Shown here: positions 1 through 11,690 of the stretch, piece after piece
Layout: the number at the start of each line of letters is the position of its first letter
How positions within the stretch are numbered: the first letter of the stretch is position 1
From: Eutrigla gurnardus
Lineage: Eukaryota; Chordata; Actinopteri; Perciformes; Triglidae
Length of the DNA stretch: 64,000 bases
NCBI GenBank assembly: GCA_963514095.1
Contig: OY741269.1
Coordinates: 27,266,218-27,330,217 of the forward strand
Reading direction: 5' to 3'
Program-made: the position numbers and the translations under genes
Notes under the pieces: model-generated
Database searches by the model: none
Told to the model about the DNA's origin: nothing
What the model saw: only the letters and a program-made list of their open reading frames with translations

Positions 1-1264
1 CCCTCATCTCATTTCCTCTCCTGCCCACATCTCTGCTCATCTACACCCTCTTGTTACGTGTCTTTCTTTCTGTTTTCCTTGCCTCCTCCCCCTTTTGCCT
101 CTCTTTTTCCACCTCTCCTTTGTTTTTCTCACCCTCCATCCTCCTCTGCCTCACTGTGTATAGACAGGCGTGCACGACACCGCCAGCAGTGATTTATTCT
201 GCTTAGGCAAATGAGTATGGCTTACAGCATGCTGCTTCCTTTCTGCCTCATCAGTACACATTGCACATAACGCTGGAGCAGGTTGCAGCCTGTAGGCACA
301 CACAACCCCTGAAATGGATCTAAGAAACACGCTGGAGGGCTTCTTCCTGCAACACAATGGACTGATGTGATTCATTCCTGTCTTTTGGATGTAGTGGAAT
401 GTGTAATTGAGCGTGTACGTTACGCAGCCTCGTGTCTCTCATGTAATCACCGTTTTTACGACGGTGCCCTGAGCTGGGGCTGTGGTCGTAAAAAGCGCTT
501 ATTGAGGTCGCTCACTCCGTAGCCAATGTTTGGTGGACAATACAGCTGGGCGTTATGGTTTATTACAATATTAGAATGAATATTTTATCCTATACGGGGA
601 CATGTTAATTGTATTTTGGTTGCCTATGGTCTACCATGATCATTTCCCTATCTCCAGATGATGGATATCCTTTGTTCAAGCGCTCCTGCCTTCCTTCACT
701 GTAACACAATGTTTCTGACACTTGCTTTTCATGCTCATTTTGGTCATTTACTTCCACTACTTGCGAAGGTGAAAGAAGATCCAGTACTCTGTAGAATCAA
801 CATATTAAGTGTTGATATGAGTCAAACCGTTAGTTGATTTTATATTTTACAGTTTTAGTCACTCACTGCTGCCATCTTTGGTCGGTGAACAAAATGTGTT
901 GCTCCTTGAGCAAAATTCTATGGTGCACTACATGAAAATTGATTTTTAGATGACCGTAAGTGTATTTAAAGATTCTGGAATCGCTTATAAAACTACGCCA
1001 AGTGGTTTTATTTATCCTCCTGAAAAGCAGTTCAGAGTGGGCCTCATAAACTAGAAGCATTTATCTGTCACGTGAACACACAACCATTAAAAAGACATAC
1101 ATTTACCAACTATAATTGTTTAGAACATGCGTAAAATGAGTCTAAGTGTGCTTGTGAATGGCTGGCGGACATCGGGGATACCCTATACGTCTACATACAG
1201 TCTTGCAGATCACATGACCTGCATTAAAAGTGTTAAGAGAGAGGAGGTGCTGCCCCATGGATAC
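1..1264 (-). other. elavl4 intron 4 (partial), no gene seen
   Basis: This is intronic sequence downstream of exon 4, with the donor at 1264. The first 150 bases are pyrimidine-rich (CT-rich on plus). The rest is ordinary AT-rich intron with no exon resembling the expected next elavl4 exon (VSRGVGFIRF...), which must lie beyond base 1. Confidence 0.8.
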
Positions 1265-1418
1265 CTGTGACCTGGTCGACGAGGATGCGGGAGGTGATGA
1301 TGCGTCCGTACTGGGAGAAGAGCTGCTCCAGCTCCTTCTGAGTCATCGTCTTGGGCAGGCCGCTCACATACAGGTTGGCGTCACGGATGGAGGCTGAGCT
1401 GGGTCGTGCATATGACAC
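1265..1418 (-). CDS. elavl4: elavl4 exon 4: RRM1 end and first part of RRM2
   Basis: This 154-nt exon has the acceptor cccacag|GTG and the donor CACAG|gtatcc. It encodes 51 codons plus one base: VSYARPSSASIRDANLYVSG, then LPKTMTQKELEQLFSQYGRI, then ITSRILVDQVT(G). VSYARPSSASIRDANLYVSGLP is the RRM1-RRM2 junction of Hu proteins and LYVSGL is the RNP2 motif of RRM2. KTMTQKELEQLF fits ELAVL2/4 and not ELAVL3 (KTMSQKEMEQLF). The first codon is GTG (Val), continuing from exon 3, not a start. The acceptor is preceded by an unusual run of ten C on the sense strand, and the donor departs from the GTAAGT consensus. The next exon is outside the window. Confidence 0.98.
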
Positions 1419-2990
1419 CTGTGGGGGGGGGGAAACAGACGCAGAGTCTTAGGGCTTGTATAAATAAATTAGAGCCGCGGGACTTTATTGCTCATTAACA
1501 TCCTGGTTTAAATCGAAACAAGATTAAAGCGTGAAAGCTACAAGGATTTTTGGATGTGCGTGTTCTGGATGGGCAGGGGTGCGGGTCATTGGATCCGCAG
1601 GGAGGAAGATGTAACTGCGTTTTCTTAGCACACCTTTGCCGTGGGGATTATTGTTGTCAGGAAAAGATTTAGCTGCTTAGAACACTGGAGAGATAACTCT
1701 TTAGTCGCTTGCAGGGGGAGGCAGAGGGAAGGAAACTTTGTTCCCTTGAGTAGAAACCACAGGTGTTGTACTTTGAAAGGACAGCTCATGGAGCCTGGGG
1801 AACAGGATTAATAGTATTAGGACTCTAACCAAAAAAATCTCTTCATTCACCCTATCGATTCCACGATACTGAGGTAAATGTGAAGGAGGGAGGTTGAGTT
1901 AGTGTGCAGATGTCTTTTTTTTTCAGTCATCTATTTGTTTAACGCATTAGCAATGAGTCTAATAGTGAGTAACCAAAAGCCTTTTAGATTTTCACCAAGT
2001 GCCATTTAGTCTTGCAAATCCTGCAGAGTGAATTTCACAGTTCAGTTTTATTAAGCAGGTATCGATACGAGTAGAGCATGACACACACTCTCTACTGCAG
2101 TGCATCGGCCCGGCATTTTCCAAACTATTTCTGGGAGTAAATCGTTTGCCGCTGGGTCCCTTCTGACTTTTCTTACATGCAGTTTGCTGTAAAAGCACAT
2201 GCAATCACTCACACACACAAAAAATGACAGTCTTGCAACACTCCTGGACAGCAATCTCACAGAGGGAGTAAAGAGACTTCCTCCTGTTATCACTCACCCA
2301 CACGATTTCACTCAGTCTCACTCTGCCCCTCCTCTTTTCCACACACGTCATCATTTATCTCCACGCAGATATACATATTCACACTCGTGCATACTGTGGA
2401 TGAATGTCATCTCTAACGGTGCGACTGGTGAGAACTGGATCACCACTTATATTGTGCAGCAGCAGCAGCAGCTCTCTGCCGAACTTCCACTTGTCAAACG
2501 TTGTCCTCCACATCCTCGTGTGCAGACCCGACTTTGCTCAAGCCAAAGTTGGGCAAATCCCATTACTCCAGCTTCCCCTCGCAGTGCTTTCATTACCTCT
2601 GACATGTGGAGACATAAGCCATCAAATAAGGTTAAAGTCAGGCAAATATAGACGATATCCTTGAGCAACGGCGTTGGGAATCCTGCTGCACTCGTAACGG
2701 TGGGAGACTGGGATTGGGAGCAGCTGGTTTTCCCCACGTCTCCCTTTCCTTTCACACAACTCCTCTCTTTGGCCTCAGCTCCTCTGTTTTCCTCTTCCTC
2801 TCTCTCCTTCGCTGCCTGCATATTTCCCTTCTGCTTCCTTCCTGCTTGCCGCCTCGCTAAACCGTTCTCTCTCTTCATCTCCTGCCGCTTCTTTGCTCCT
2901 CTTTTCTTCTCTGTGCAGCTCTCCCTCATTTTCTCTCCTTGTCAGCCAACTCCAACTCCATCAACACCTCCTCAAGCTGTGAGTGGTATT

Positions 2991-3017
2991 GTGTGTGTGT
3001 GTGTGTGTGTGTGTGTG
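2991..3017. repeat. TG dinucleotide microsatellite
   Basis: An uninterrupted (GT)n tract within elavl4 intron 3. Confidence 0.95.
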
Positions 3018-3995
3018 GAAAAGTTTGAAAAAGTGTGTGAGATTATGTGCATGCATGTCACCGTGAGCTCCTCTCACCTTTTGGCATGCTGCTTCCCCTC
3101 ACACCTCGGTAAAAGCAGCATCGCAGCCAACGCTGACAAAATCTGAGGTGTCATGGCGGAGGAAACCGCAGCAGCGAAAAAAACCCGACTCAAAGACACG
3201 AAGAGAGACGCACATCGCCCGAGAGCATGTGAATCTCTGGGCCAAGCGTTTCCTCACAAGTGTCGTGGCAGCAGCGAGTGGGAAGAACGTGACATGAAAG
3301 AGTGCCAAGTTTAATTTTAGAATCACCGTGCTGCCTTTTAATTTACCTGGTACCTTTAGGGTGTTCCAGTCCGTTGTGGAGAAGGAGAGAACGCAAGGAA
3401 AGAGGGTGGTGAGGGAGGAAATGAAGCGTGGAAGAGAGAGAGCGCCAGACAGAGATGCAGAGATGTCATTATGAAGACCGCCTTTATCTCAGGGACAACT
3501 TGAGGCAACCTCTTGTGTCGTAAGACTCTGATCTCAGCCTGCTACACTCACTAAAGACCTCATGAATACCATGCTACGTCAAAGATCATCAATGGTGGCT
3601 GACTTGCTTGTATTGTGCTGCTCATACTATAAAAAGCAGCTCCTGTAATGATGATGTGTGTACTCTTACATGTGCATGCTCCTCCTTTTGGGTCATGCAG
3701 GCACGTGTAATGGTTGCTCAGTGACTGTGGGACACACACACTGATCCACCCATAGTAGAGACGCATCAGATCACCACACATCCCACCTCAAACAACACAC
3801 AATGTACACATTTGCATTCACTCACGCAACACACACAGAGAACAAACATTGCACACAAATCACGTCTCTCTCTCTTTTTTTCTTTTTTTTCTGTTGCATA
3901 AATTAGGAAGCGAGTCAGGATGCCAGGCGGCCTACATTGTCTGGGGAATAGAGGGATTCTCACAGGGATTCCCTATTCACAACTAATCCCATCCT

Positions 3996-4020
3996 ATTAG
4001 ATTAGATTAGATTAGATCAG
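3996..4020. repeat. ATTAG pentanucleotide microsatellite
   Basis: Four perfect ATTAG units and one variant (ATCAG) in tandem. Confidence 0.9.
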
Positions 4021-4678
4021 ATGACAGAAAGCGAGAATCCAGGGATTACCACAGAGCAACAGATTACGGCCCAGTTTAAAAGCAACAACATATCAGGGGA
4101 GGATAGCAGAGGAGCAAACGAGACCGATACGTGTTGATGTTAAAGGAAAAACAACTGCGTGTAACTAGGTTTAATTTTGAGCCTTCAAAACATGTTTGCA
4201 GGAGGGATTTATCTGTTTTACCTGACAGCTAACAGCAAGCCTGCACATTAGTCATGCCGTTAAAATTCAATAACAGAGCCCTCAATTATTTTGGAAAATA
4301 TGCAGCGATTGACACACATGTCTTGCCTTTCACTCGGAGAGATGTGTGCATATAATTTCACCTTTACATTTTGACATTTGGAGTAAGTAATTAGCATATC
4401 AACCATAGTTCCAAGCTTTTTAAAATGTCTCTTTGATTTAGATGGTCTTTTTTAATTTCTGAGGCATGTTAATCCCATCCCTCCCTCCAGCTCATTTACT
4501 AACACAACCTCTATCTGAAAGGGCTTTGAAAAAGAAAAAAACAGCCGTATAAAGTTTAACACGACCTCCACAACTTAATACATTATTCATTATTTACATT
4601 TTCTTCATCAATTATTACCCATTTTTACATTTTGCAATGCAATTATCTTGTTTAGCAGTTGTACACGGTGTCGGTTAC

Positions 4679-4782
4679 CTTAATCGTTTTGGTCTGAAGT
4701 CTGAGTCCGTTTAACGTGTTGATGGCTTTTTCTGCGTCCTTTGGATCGATGTAGTTGACAAAGCCGTAGCCCAGACTCTGTC
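4679..4782 (-). CDS. elavl4: elavl4 exon 3: RRM1 RNP1 region
   Basis: This 104-nt exon has the acceptor catttcag|GA and the donor ATTAAG|gtaacc. With the G carried over from exon 2 it reads G-QSLGYGFVNYIDPKDAEKA and continues INTLNGLRLQTKTIK. LGYGFVNY is the RNP1 motif of RRM1, whose aromatic residues stack on RNA bases. The sequence is essentially invariant across vertebrate Hu proteins; IDPKDAEKA and GLRLQ exclude ELAVL3, which has SDPNDADKA and GLKLQ. The exon ends on a codon boundary, so exon 4 starts in phase 0. Base and codon use are unremarkable. Confidence 0.98.
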
Positions 4783-5035
4783 CTGAAATGTCAGAGGGAA
4801 AGAAAAGCTTTTAGAATGTTTGCTCCATTCAGTTGTTTCTTCAATTTGCTCACTGACAGCGAGGCAGCATCTTCGATGATATTCATCATCCATACAGAAG
4901 GGAAACGGAGAGACAGCCGTCATTATTAGACGAGAGGGATAAACACTGGTGGGAACATATTTCATACTGATTAATATATCTCACTATTCAATACTTGGGA
5001 TCCTGCATTATGTTTTTGCAATTGTTGGTAATCCT

Positions 5036-5442
5036 AGACTGTATATAAGAAGTGGACTCGGTCATGATTTGTGGCGTTTTGAAGACATGGATTTGGCATT
5101 TTGGCTCTTGCCATCTTGGTTTATGGCTGTTTCCATCTTGTTTTTTGCCAACAGAAGTGACAACAGAGGGTGAACTTTGGTGGAGTTTAACACTGAATAA
5201 GACATTTTTAGGTTACCAAGAATACATACCAAAAATACTGTTAAAGGATCCAAGTTCTAAGACCAAAACACAACTGAACATCGACGTCGATCACAAGGTA
5301 TCATAAAATAAAAATCTATCCAGTGAGAAGTAGGGTCATTTCTCTACAATCCCACTTCTTTTTGCCACAAGAGTCGCCTCCTGCTGGCCATTAGAAAGAA
5401 TGCAATTTGAAGGAGCTGGCATCAGCTTCACTTTTCAGAAGT
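5036..5442. repeat. teleost-type interspersed repeat remnant (MITE-like)
   Basis: It begins AGACTGTATATAAGAAGTGG, includes GCCATCTTGGTTTATGGCTG, and ends with CTCCTGCTGGCCATTAGAAA followed by GAATGCAATTTG and CTTCACTTTTCAG. I recognise these blocks, in this order, from an abundant dispersed repeat of fish genomes; the recognition is from memory. The copy is degenerate and non-coding. Confidence 0.65.
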
Positions 5443-6328
5443 TACATTAAGACGAGTAGCATTTGTTGACCAGCGTTTCATGCCTTTGTTCCTCCTAAAA
5501 ATGGAAATGCCACCCAGCTGTCGCTCCTACCCGGTCACCCTATTGGATATCAGACATCTTCCCCTTGAATAAACTTCTTTGCAACGTCTCTTCATCGCTA
5601 CTGACAAGATCACAGTGACTCCTGCCCGGAGCGCCGAGAGTCTTGGTGTGACTTTGGTCAACCATGTGAAGCCTGATCAGTTGCCACAGCCTTACAGATT
5701 CAGACTCTAGAACATGTCACGTCTCTCTCCAGCTGTGTGTATTGTACCGTTTCACTACGCCAGTTAATGAGTTAAAAAGATCAGAAAATGATCATTCAAG
5801 AACAAAATCAGGGCAGATAAAAAAACTGATATTTCATGTCGTAATAATAACCGTCTTGAATGGGGAATGTGTCTCGACTCTGATCCTTGAACAACCTCAT
5901 TATCGGTTGCTTGTTTGTTGGTGATCTCAGTTTGAGGGAATTTATTTTAAGTTACTCGTACAGAAGTGTGTCGAGGACTGAATGCCTAGAATCTGACATA
6001 TTTTAGACTCAGATTCTCCCTGAATTAGAGGAGAGAAACTCACCCCGGCTCCGGCAAATAAGTCTCACAGTGCGTACAAACACCAAATTTGTTACTGTCT
6101 CTCCAGCTGTACAAAAAGAGAGCGAGGAAAAAAAAAAAAACCCCACCCCCGTTTCCCTCTAAGCTTAACGTGTCTTAGATAGCAGACTCTCTTTGAGTGT
6201 GAAGCAGGCCTGACATTTCCCAGTGTTTCCCCGACAGATCAAGCCTTTCAACAAGCGTAGGACTTTAAGCAGACGCCTCCAGCCAACGGGGCCTTCATTC
6301 GGCTACTTCTCAACAAACAGCCCAACGC

Positions 6329-6357
<29 letters not shown>
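6329..6357. repeat. CA dinucleotide microsatellite
   Basis: An uninterrupted (CA)n tract in elavl4 intron 2. Confidence 0.95.
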
Positions 6358-6360
<3 letters not shown>

Positions 6361-7313
6361 GGATCCCAGTCAGTTTAAGAGGAGCGGCATGCACATATTC
6401 ACACTAATGGGAACAGACAGCGGTTAGTCAGAGACAAAGTGAATCACAAAGTATGGAGCATGGCTGTTTCACAAAATAAATACATTTGGGCTACGGATAT
6501 CACAGCGCACAACGGCTCAGCAGCGAGCGGTGGAAGGGCCAGGAGGGACTTGTAGTCCTCACATCAAACAGCTGATGATTTTTCTCTTCTTCTCCCCTCT
6601 CCTCCCTCTTCTCCTCTGGATTAACTGTGGATTATCAGACGCTCTCTATTGTTAATTAAAAACCTGCCATCCTGGAGAGACTACTGCTATTTTTAACTAA
6701 CCCTCCTCTCCTCCCTCTCCTCCTCCTCCTCTCTGACTCTCAGCTGACATCATGTGTTAAGTTTGGCGGTTTTAAATATGCCTCACTAAATCACCCTTTG
6801 TGGCCTCTCTTCTTCATTAAACGTCGTCCACACAAAAGGGACCGCGAGTCGCGTGGCACGTGGCTCATCGTTAATTGAATCGGGACCAAAAACGTTCTAA
6901 AATACCAAGTAATGTACAGTATGCAGTTAATTCAGTATTTTAGCATTTCCGTAACACTTTCTGTTACATTTCTGTAACTCTTCGTCGATGCAAGGTTTGA
7001 ATTTCCACCGAAATGAAACTTCGCATGGGTGCAACAGCTGAGAGCGCTGCTGCTTCGAACGCTCCTCTTCCACCCTCGCCTCCCACTTTCCCGTCACCTT
7101 CCTCACCCCTCTCCCTCATCTTCAACAAGAAATGTGAGGTTCGACAAGCGCAGCTACCAGAGGGTTAGCTGACAATGAAGTGTGCGGGCGAAGAGCACTC
7201 GTGCGGGGCAATCGAGATGGGCTGGCTGGTGCTTAATGGTACCGAGACACTTAGAACGCATGGAGTAGTCCAGGCAGCCAAATGGGGCCAAACTGGCAGG
7301 CATGGACGCTGCC

Positions 7314-7315
<2 letters not shown>

Positions 7316-7351
<36 letters not shown>

Positions 7352-7381
7352 TGTGTGTGTGTCTGTGTGTGTGTGTGTGTG
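7316..7381. repeat. TG dinucleotide microsatellite, interrupted
   Basis: A (TG)n tract of about 66 bp with two TC interruptions. It creates false open frames of Val/Cys or Thr/His runs on both strands. Confidence 0.95.
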
Positions 7382-8514
7382 GGCATGTGGGCATATGTAC
7401 AGGTTGGTATGCATGTGTGGGCATGCACACATGTGAGTCAGCAACGGATTAACAGTCTTACAACAACCGTTATGATGCATGTAGTATTCAGCCGCTGCAG
7501 TATGTAAATGATGTCTAAGTGTGCATGTTGAGTGAGCGTGTATGTTGTATGCATGTGGGGCTGGTATTGGCGTAACTGCCCACCCCCCACTCTCTTCTCC
7601 ACTCCCTCTTTGGCGAGGCTGAGGGGCCTCCAGGCTGGAGGAAAAGATGGGTGGCTGGCTGGCAACGGTCCCCAGGTGAGCGATGAGATGAGGGGGAGAC
7701 TGAAGGAGACATCTGCCTGCAGCATCAGGCGAGCTCCAGGAGGGGATTCCTTCAACCATTTCCAGGCTTATACAGAGCAGCCAACAGCAGGGAGCCGCCG
7801 GCAGACTTCCTGGAACCTGCCGGACAGGTGGTGGTGGTGGGGGGGCTTCAACATGTTATGTACACACATGTGCACACACACACAAGTAAACATGTAATCA
7901 CACACAAACAAACAAGCAGGAAAGTGGATGGCAGCTAACCAGCGAATGCATCATCGTTTGTGTATTGTAGTTTTCTAAAAATAAGTATTTCCATCCTTGG
8001 TTTGTATGCACGAGCAATGTAATGCCGTTCTCAGGCTGTGACCTACACTATGCATGCAAAGACAGCAGGCGGTGTGGTTGGCTTCAGCCTGTCACAACAC
8101 CTGCCCGGTCCACCTCGATACTCCCCAGCAGGATCAGCGTTGGGATCGCACCATCACAGCGCCCCGCTCTGTTCCGGCTCAACGCAGCCCGGTTAAGCAC
8201 AGTTTAGATGCAGTTTAAAATGGCTCGGCATCATTTAACCTAGCATGGTGTCTTACTGGAACGCAGGGGTAAGGCCAGCTCGGGCTGCATGTCCACACAG
8301 CACAGGACAAAATGTATTAGCATAAAGTAAAGGAAGTATCGGCACTGCTGCTAGACAACAATACAGTCATATTTGACTTGGCTTTAGAATAGCTGAACAG
8401 AATAATGTCTTTGGGTGCTCATAAATGTATGTCACATTCTCAGATATTTCTACTGCTATTTTATAATAACAGAAAAAAATAACTTGAGAAAGTGCTGCAT
8501 TTGAGGCAATATAG

Positions 8515-8720
8515 AAGCTATTAAAAATGCATGATGAATCGCCTCTAATGGGGTTGTAGCTAACAGAAAAATCAGCCTTGTGCTGATCAATTAGCTTAAT
8601 GGATACATTGACTTATATATTTTAATTGTCAATTAAAACCCAAGAACCCAAATGATGCATTGCTCTTCATAATGGTCTTTTAATGATGTTAGATATTAAT
8701 TTGCCTTTGATTCGTCAACT
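8515..8720. promoter_or_regulatory. candidate conserved regulatory element in intron 2
   Basis: A dense cluster of TAATTA/ATTAA-type homeodomain cores, ATGCAT octamer-like sites (two) and a TTTTAATTGTCAATTAAAAC inverted core near 8620-8639. The composition resembles vertebrate developmental enhancers. Function and conservation are not shown by the sequence alone. Confidence 0.3.
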
Positions 8721-9270
8721 GCTTACAGTGCCAGTTGTGCAAACAGTTCTAACGACTTAAGAAAACGATCGCGTGGCTATGAAAGGGGGCTTCTTAGTAA
8801 AGCCGATGTCTTTTAATGAAGACCCCAAATTGGTTTATGTGAAGTAGATGAATATAACAATCCAGGCTTTGCATCTGAATATGTTGTTGTATATCAAAGA
8901 GGGTTAGGAACGGATATACTGTAGCACCGCAGTGCTTTAACAAGTGTCATGTCCGGTCTCGCTAACACACGCACCACATTCTAGGGTGGTGAGGGCTAAT
9001 TTGGAGCCACCTCCACTCTTTTGGCAGTGCTTTTGTACAATCTGACATAAATTGTATAGGCAGGTGGGCATGTTTTTCAGCGGTAAAAATCACTGCTATT
9101 TCTAGTGAGGAGCTCTTTGGTGAGTTGGCGAGGTGTTATGACTAAGCCATTATTTGTTTCCTGAGCAGCAGGTTGCTCAATGTGTGAGATGAGAAAATGA
9201 GCGTGCTTCAAGCGGGTGTCCTGCCTGATGGCCCCACTATGTCATTTCACCTATTCTTTCCCCCTCCTGT

Positions 9271-9312
<42 letters not shown>
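9271..9312. repeat. CA dinucleotide microsatellite
   Basis: An uninterrupted (CA)n tract of about 42 bp. Confidence 0.95.
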
Positions 9313-9313
<1 letters not shown>

Positions 9314-10035
9314 AAGTTAAACATTCATGTACCACACTATGAGAGGCAGAGTGTGGTACACGATGATTTGCCGTAAGGTGCACATACTAAGGGACTGCCG
9401 TTGCATATTGCCTGTCATTATTTTGTGCCTTTTTGTTGTATTATGTGTCTAAGAGCCCCATACTAGACATGAAAGCATTTTCATCTCCTGCTATCATCAG
9501 GCGAGGCTCACACAACGCTTTATAGACTCTTTGATCTGGAGTGGTAGCTACCAAATGAAACGCATAGCTGCAACAACCTTCTTTTTCCCCACTATGTGCC
9601 TCCCTGCAATCCATTGTTCACTCCAAACTTTTCTCTCAAAGAGTGTAGCCGCTAATCAAAAAGTTAATTTGAAAGGCTGACACCATGTTGTCAAAACAGA
9701 AATGTTTACTTCTGTCGTGGCGGTACAACTGGCAGCTTGTTCAGATGTCACATTATTCACTTCCTTGTCTTGTGTTCCTTTATGTATTTCCATAAAAATA
9801 CGCTTGTGGTAGTACACGCTGTTTTGACAAACGGAAAAGAGTATTCTGCATTCATTTGTTGTAATCTAACAAAATGGAAAAAAACATGTGATTTGAAAAT
9901 ATTATCTGTGTAACTGCAAAGAAATGAAACAAATTCAATGCAAAGATGCGATATTTGCGCCAAGAGATGCAAATCACATATTTGGGTTTGTGTCGCAAAA
10001 GCCAATCAGCATTGAGATTCTTGGAAGGAATCATT

Positions 10036-10055
10036 ATTGTAGAGATCTCTACAAT
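10036..10055. other. 20-bp perfect palindrome
   Basis: ATTGTAGAGATCTCTACAAT equals its own reverse complement. It lies in AT-rich intron 2 sequence with no repeat recognised around it. Confidence 0.95.
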
Positions 10056-11159
10056 AGAACCTCATATTTGAAAATCTATGTGTATACACTAGAATAAACG
10101 GAGCATAGCCTTGTTCTGATCTATCTGAATATTTTTGGAGTTGTTTGCTTATTGTGTTTGGCTTCATATTGCTGCAGTAAACCAGATTAATTTACCCGAT
10201 GTGTGACTTATTAGAAACAGTGGTGATGTTATGAACATGTGTTTGGTTTTCCAATGCATCTTAGAGCTCTAAAACATGTACAAAGCATCACTAGTGTTTT
10301 TTCTGACATCCCTCTCACACAAGTGACCCAAATAAACACAAATAAGGCGAAAAGTCACTTCAGATTTGTTGTGAACACGACATAAAGGAACAGATGACGG
10401 GAGCCTGTCTGTCATTCAGAAGTCATGGGAAAACAAGGGGTGAAGGGGAATTGCAGCTTTCAGCGAGCCGGGGACACTAACAAACCTTGAGAGGACCAGT
10501 CCCGTCTCCCCACAAAGAGGCAAATCCGTTCAGTCAGTCTTGAATTTAGCGACATTTTAAGATGAGGTATATTTGTCAAAATAAATGTGTCACACTCGCT
10601 GCTCCCATCCTCTCCCATCCGCTGACGTTTTGCCCCCTTTTGCTGCTGCAGCAACTTGAAGGAGTGCTATTTCTGATGGGCCAGCGCTCCACCAATTGAA
10701 AAGGTGCCCTGTCACCAGCTTCATGTCAAAATTGACTTCACTTACCTTAAAGAGGGTCAACTCCGTAGCGAATAGGGAGAGGGCGTTGAGTGAGTTTGCA
10801 AAAAAAAAAAAAAAGACGAGCACAAAGAGAACAAAAGACTAACAGCACATCAAATACTAGCAAGTATAGTCAAAGCATATCATGTGGCCTGTATTAAGCC
10901 CGTTTTCAATAACTAAATTCATAAACGGAGCCACGTCCCCCGCACGCATGCATCTACTGTAGATCCCTCTCCCACTCACTCATTCAACACATCTTTCCCT
11001 CCTGGGTTGCCAAGGTAGCAGCCACTGTTGCAGTCAGGAGGCTCCCACTCTCAGCTCCCAAGGCCCTGCTTCCACCAACACACACACACAGACACACTTG
11101 CCCACGTAGAAAAAAAGCTCAGGGACAAACACACACACGTAAACCGCCCCCTCACGGTG

Positions 11160-11690
11160 GCTCCCGGAGCCTTAGGGCCCACGGACTGCAGTCTGCAGTG
11201 AGTGGGCCGGGTGGCTGACTGTGCGGCTGAGAAATCGAAGGCAAGCTGACAGACGGAGGAGCCCCGTTAAGTCTTGGATAACGCTGTTACGTCAGGATGT
11301 ACAGAGCGAGGGGACCGGTGAGATCTCAGCCCCGCAGCATGATGCTGGGGGACATCAGGGCTTGTCTCCGAACCGGTTCTCTTGCTGCCCAGGTGCACTC
11401 TGAGCGGAGGGGGTCGCGGGGGTCAGGAACCGGCCTTGAGGCACATTCGGCCTCGGGATGCCGAGGCTGACACGGGGGACCAGTGGCAACCTCTGTGATC
11501 CACGTAAAGGGCACTCGGAGTTGAATGAGATGGGACAGAGGCTGTCTGGAGTGAGGGTCAGTGGAGGAGCAGTGCAGCCAAGCAAGCTCTCAGGGCGTCC
11601 GACTCTGGGTCCCGAGCAGGGGGGGAGGGGTGAGATTGAGGGGAGTGCCAAGAAGGGGAGAGACGGCACATTCTGGAGGCTTGGGACTCT
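11160..11690. other. GC-rich patch inside elavl4 intron 2
   Basis: About 530 bp with many CpG dinucleotides, in contrast to the AT-rich intron on both sides. It has donor-like sites on the plus strand (GACCG|gtgaga near 11317, GCCCAG|gtgcac near 11392) but no recognisable coding sequence. It could be an intragenic CpG island or a promoter of a non-coding transcript. Confidence 0.4.

Larger units (their letters stand above)
1419..4678 (-). other. elavl4 intron 3
   Basis: An intron of 3,260 nt. It holds a pyrimidine-rich stretch at about 2740-2940, a TG microsatellite at 2991-3017, a short CAG run near 2456-2471 and an ATTAG pentamer repeat at 3996-4020. The open frames here are tied to CT- or CAG-rich composition and have no protein character. 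Confidence 0.85.

Noticed and set aside
1233..1418. Independent 61-residue ORF starting MSYARP
   Set aside because: The first codon is GTG (Val) and the frame is an internal elavl4 exon; the last nine codons read into the intron.
2447..3146. Overlapping frames of 150-161 codons on both strands
   Set aside because: They come from CT-rich, CAG and TG low-complexity sequence in intron 3 and have no protein features.
7154..7759. 201-codon minus-strand frame
   Set aside because: It runs through a TG/CA microsatellite (Thr/His runs), has no recognisable domain and no splice structure.
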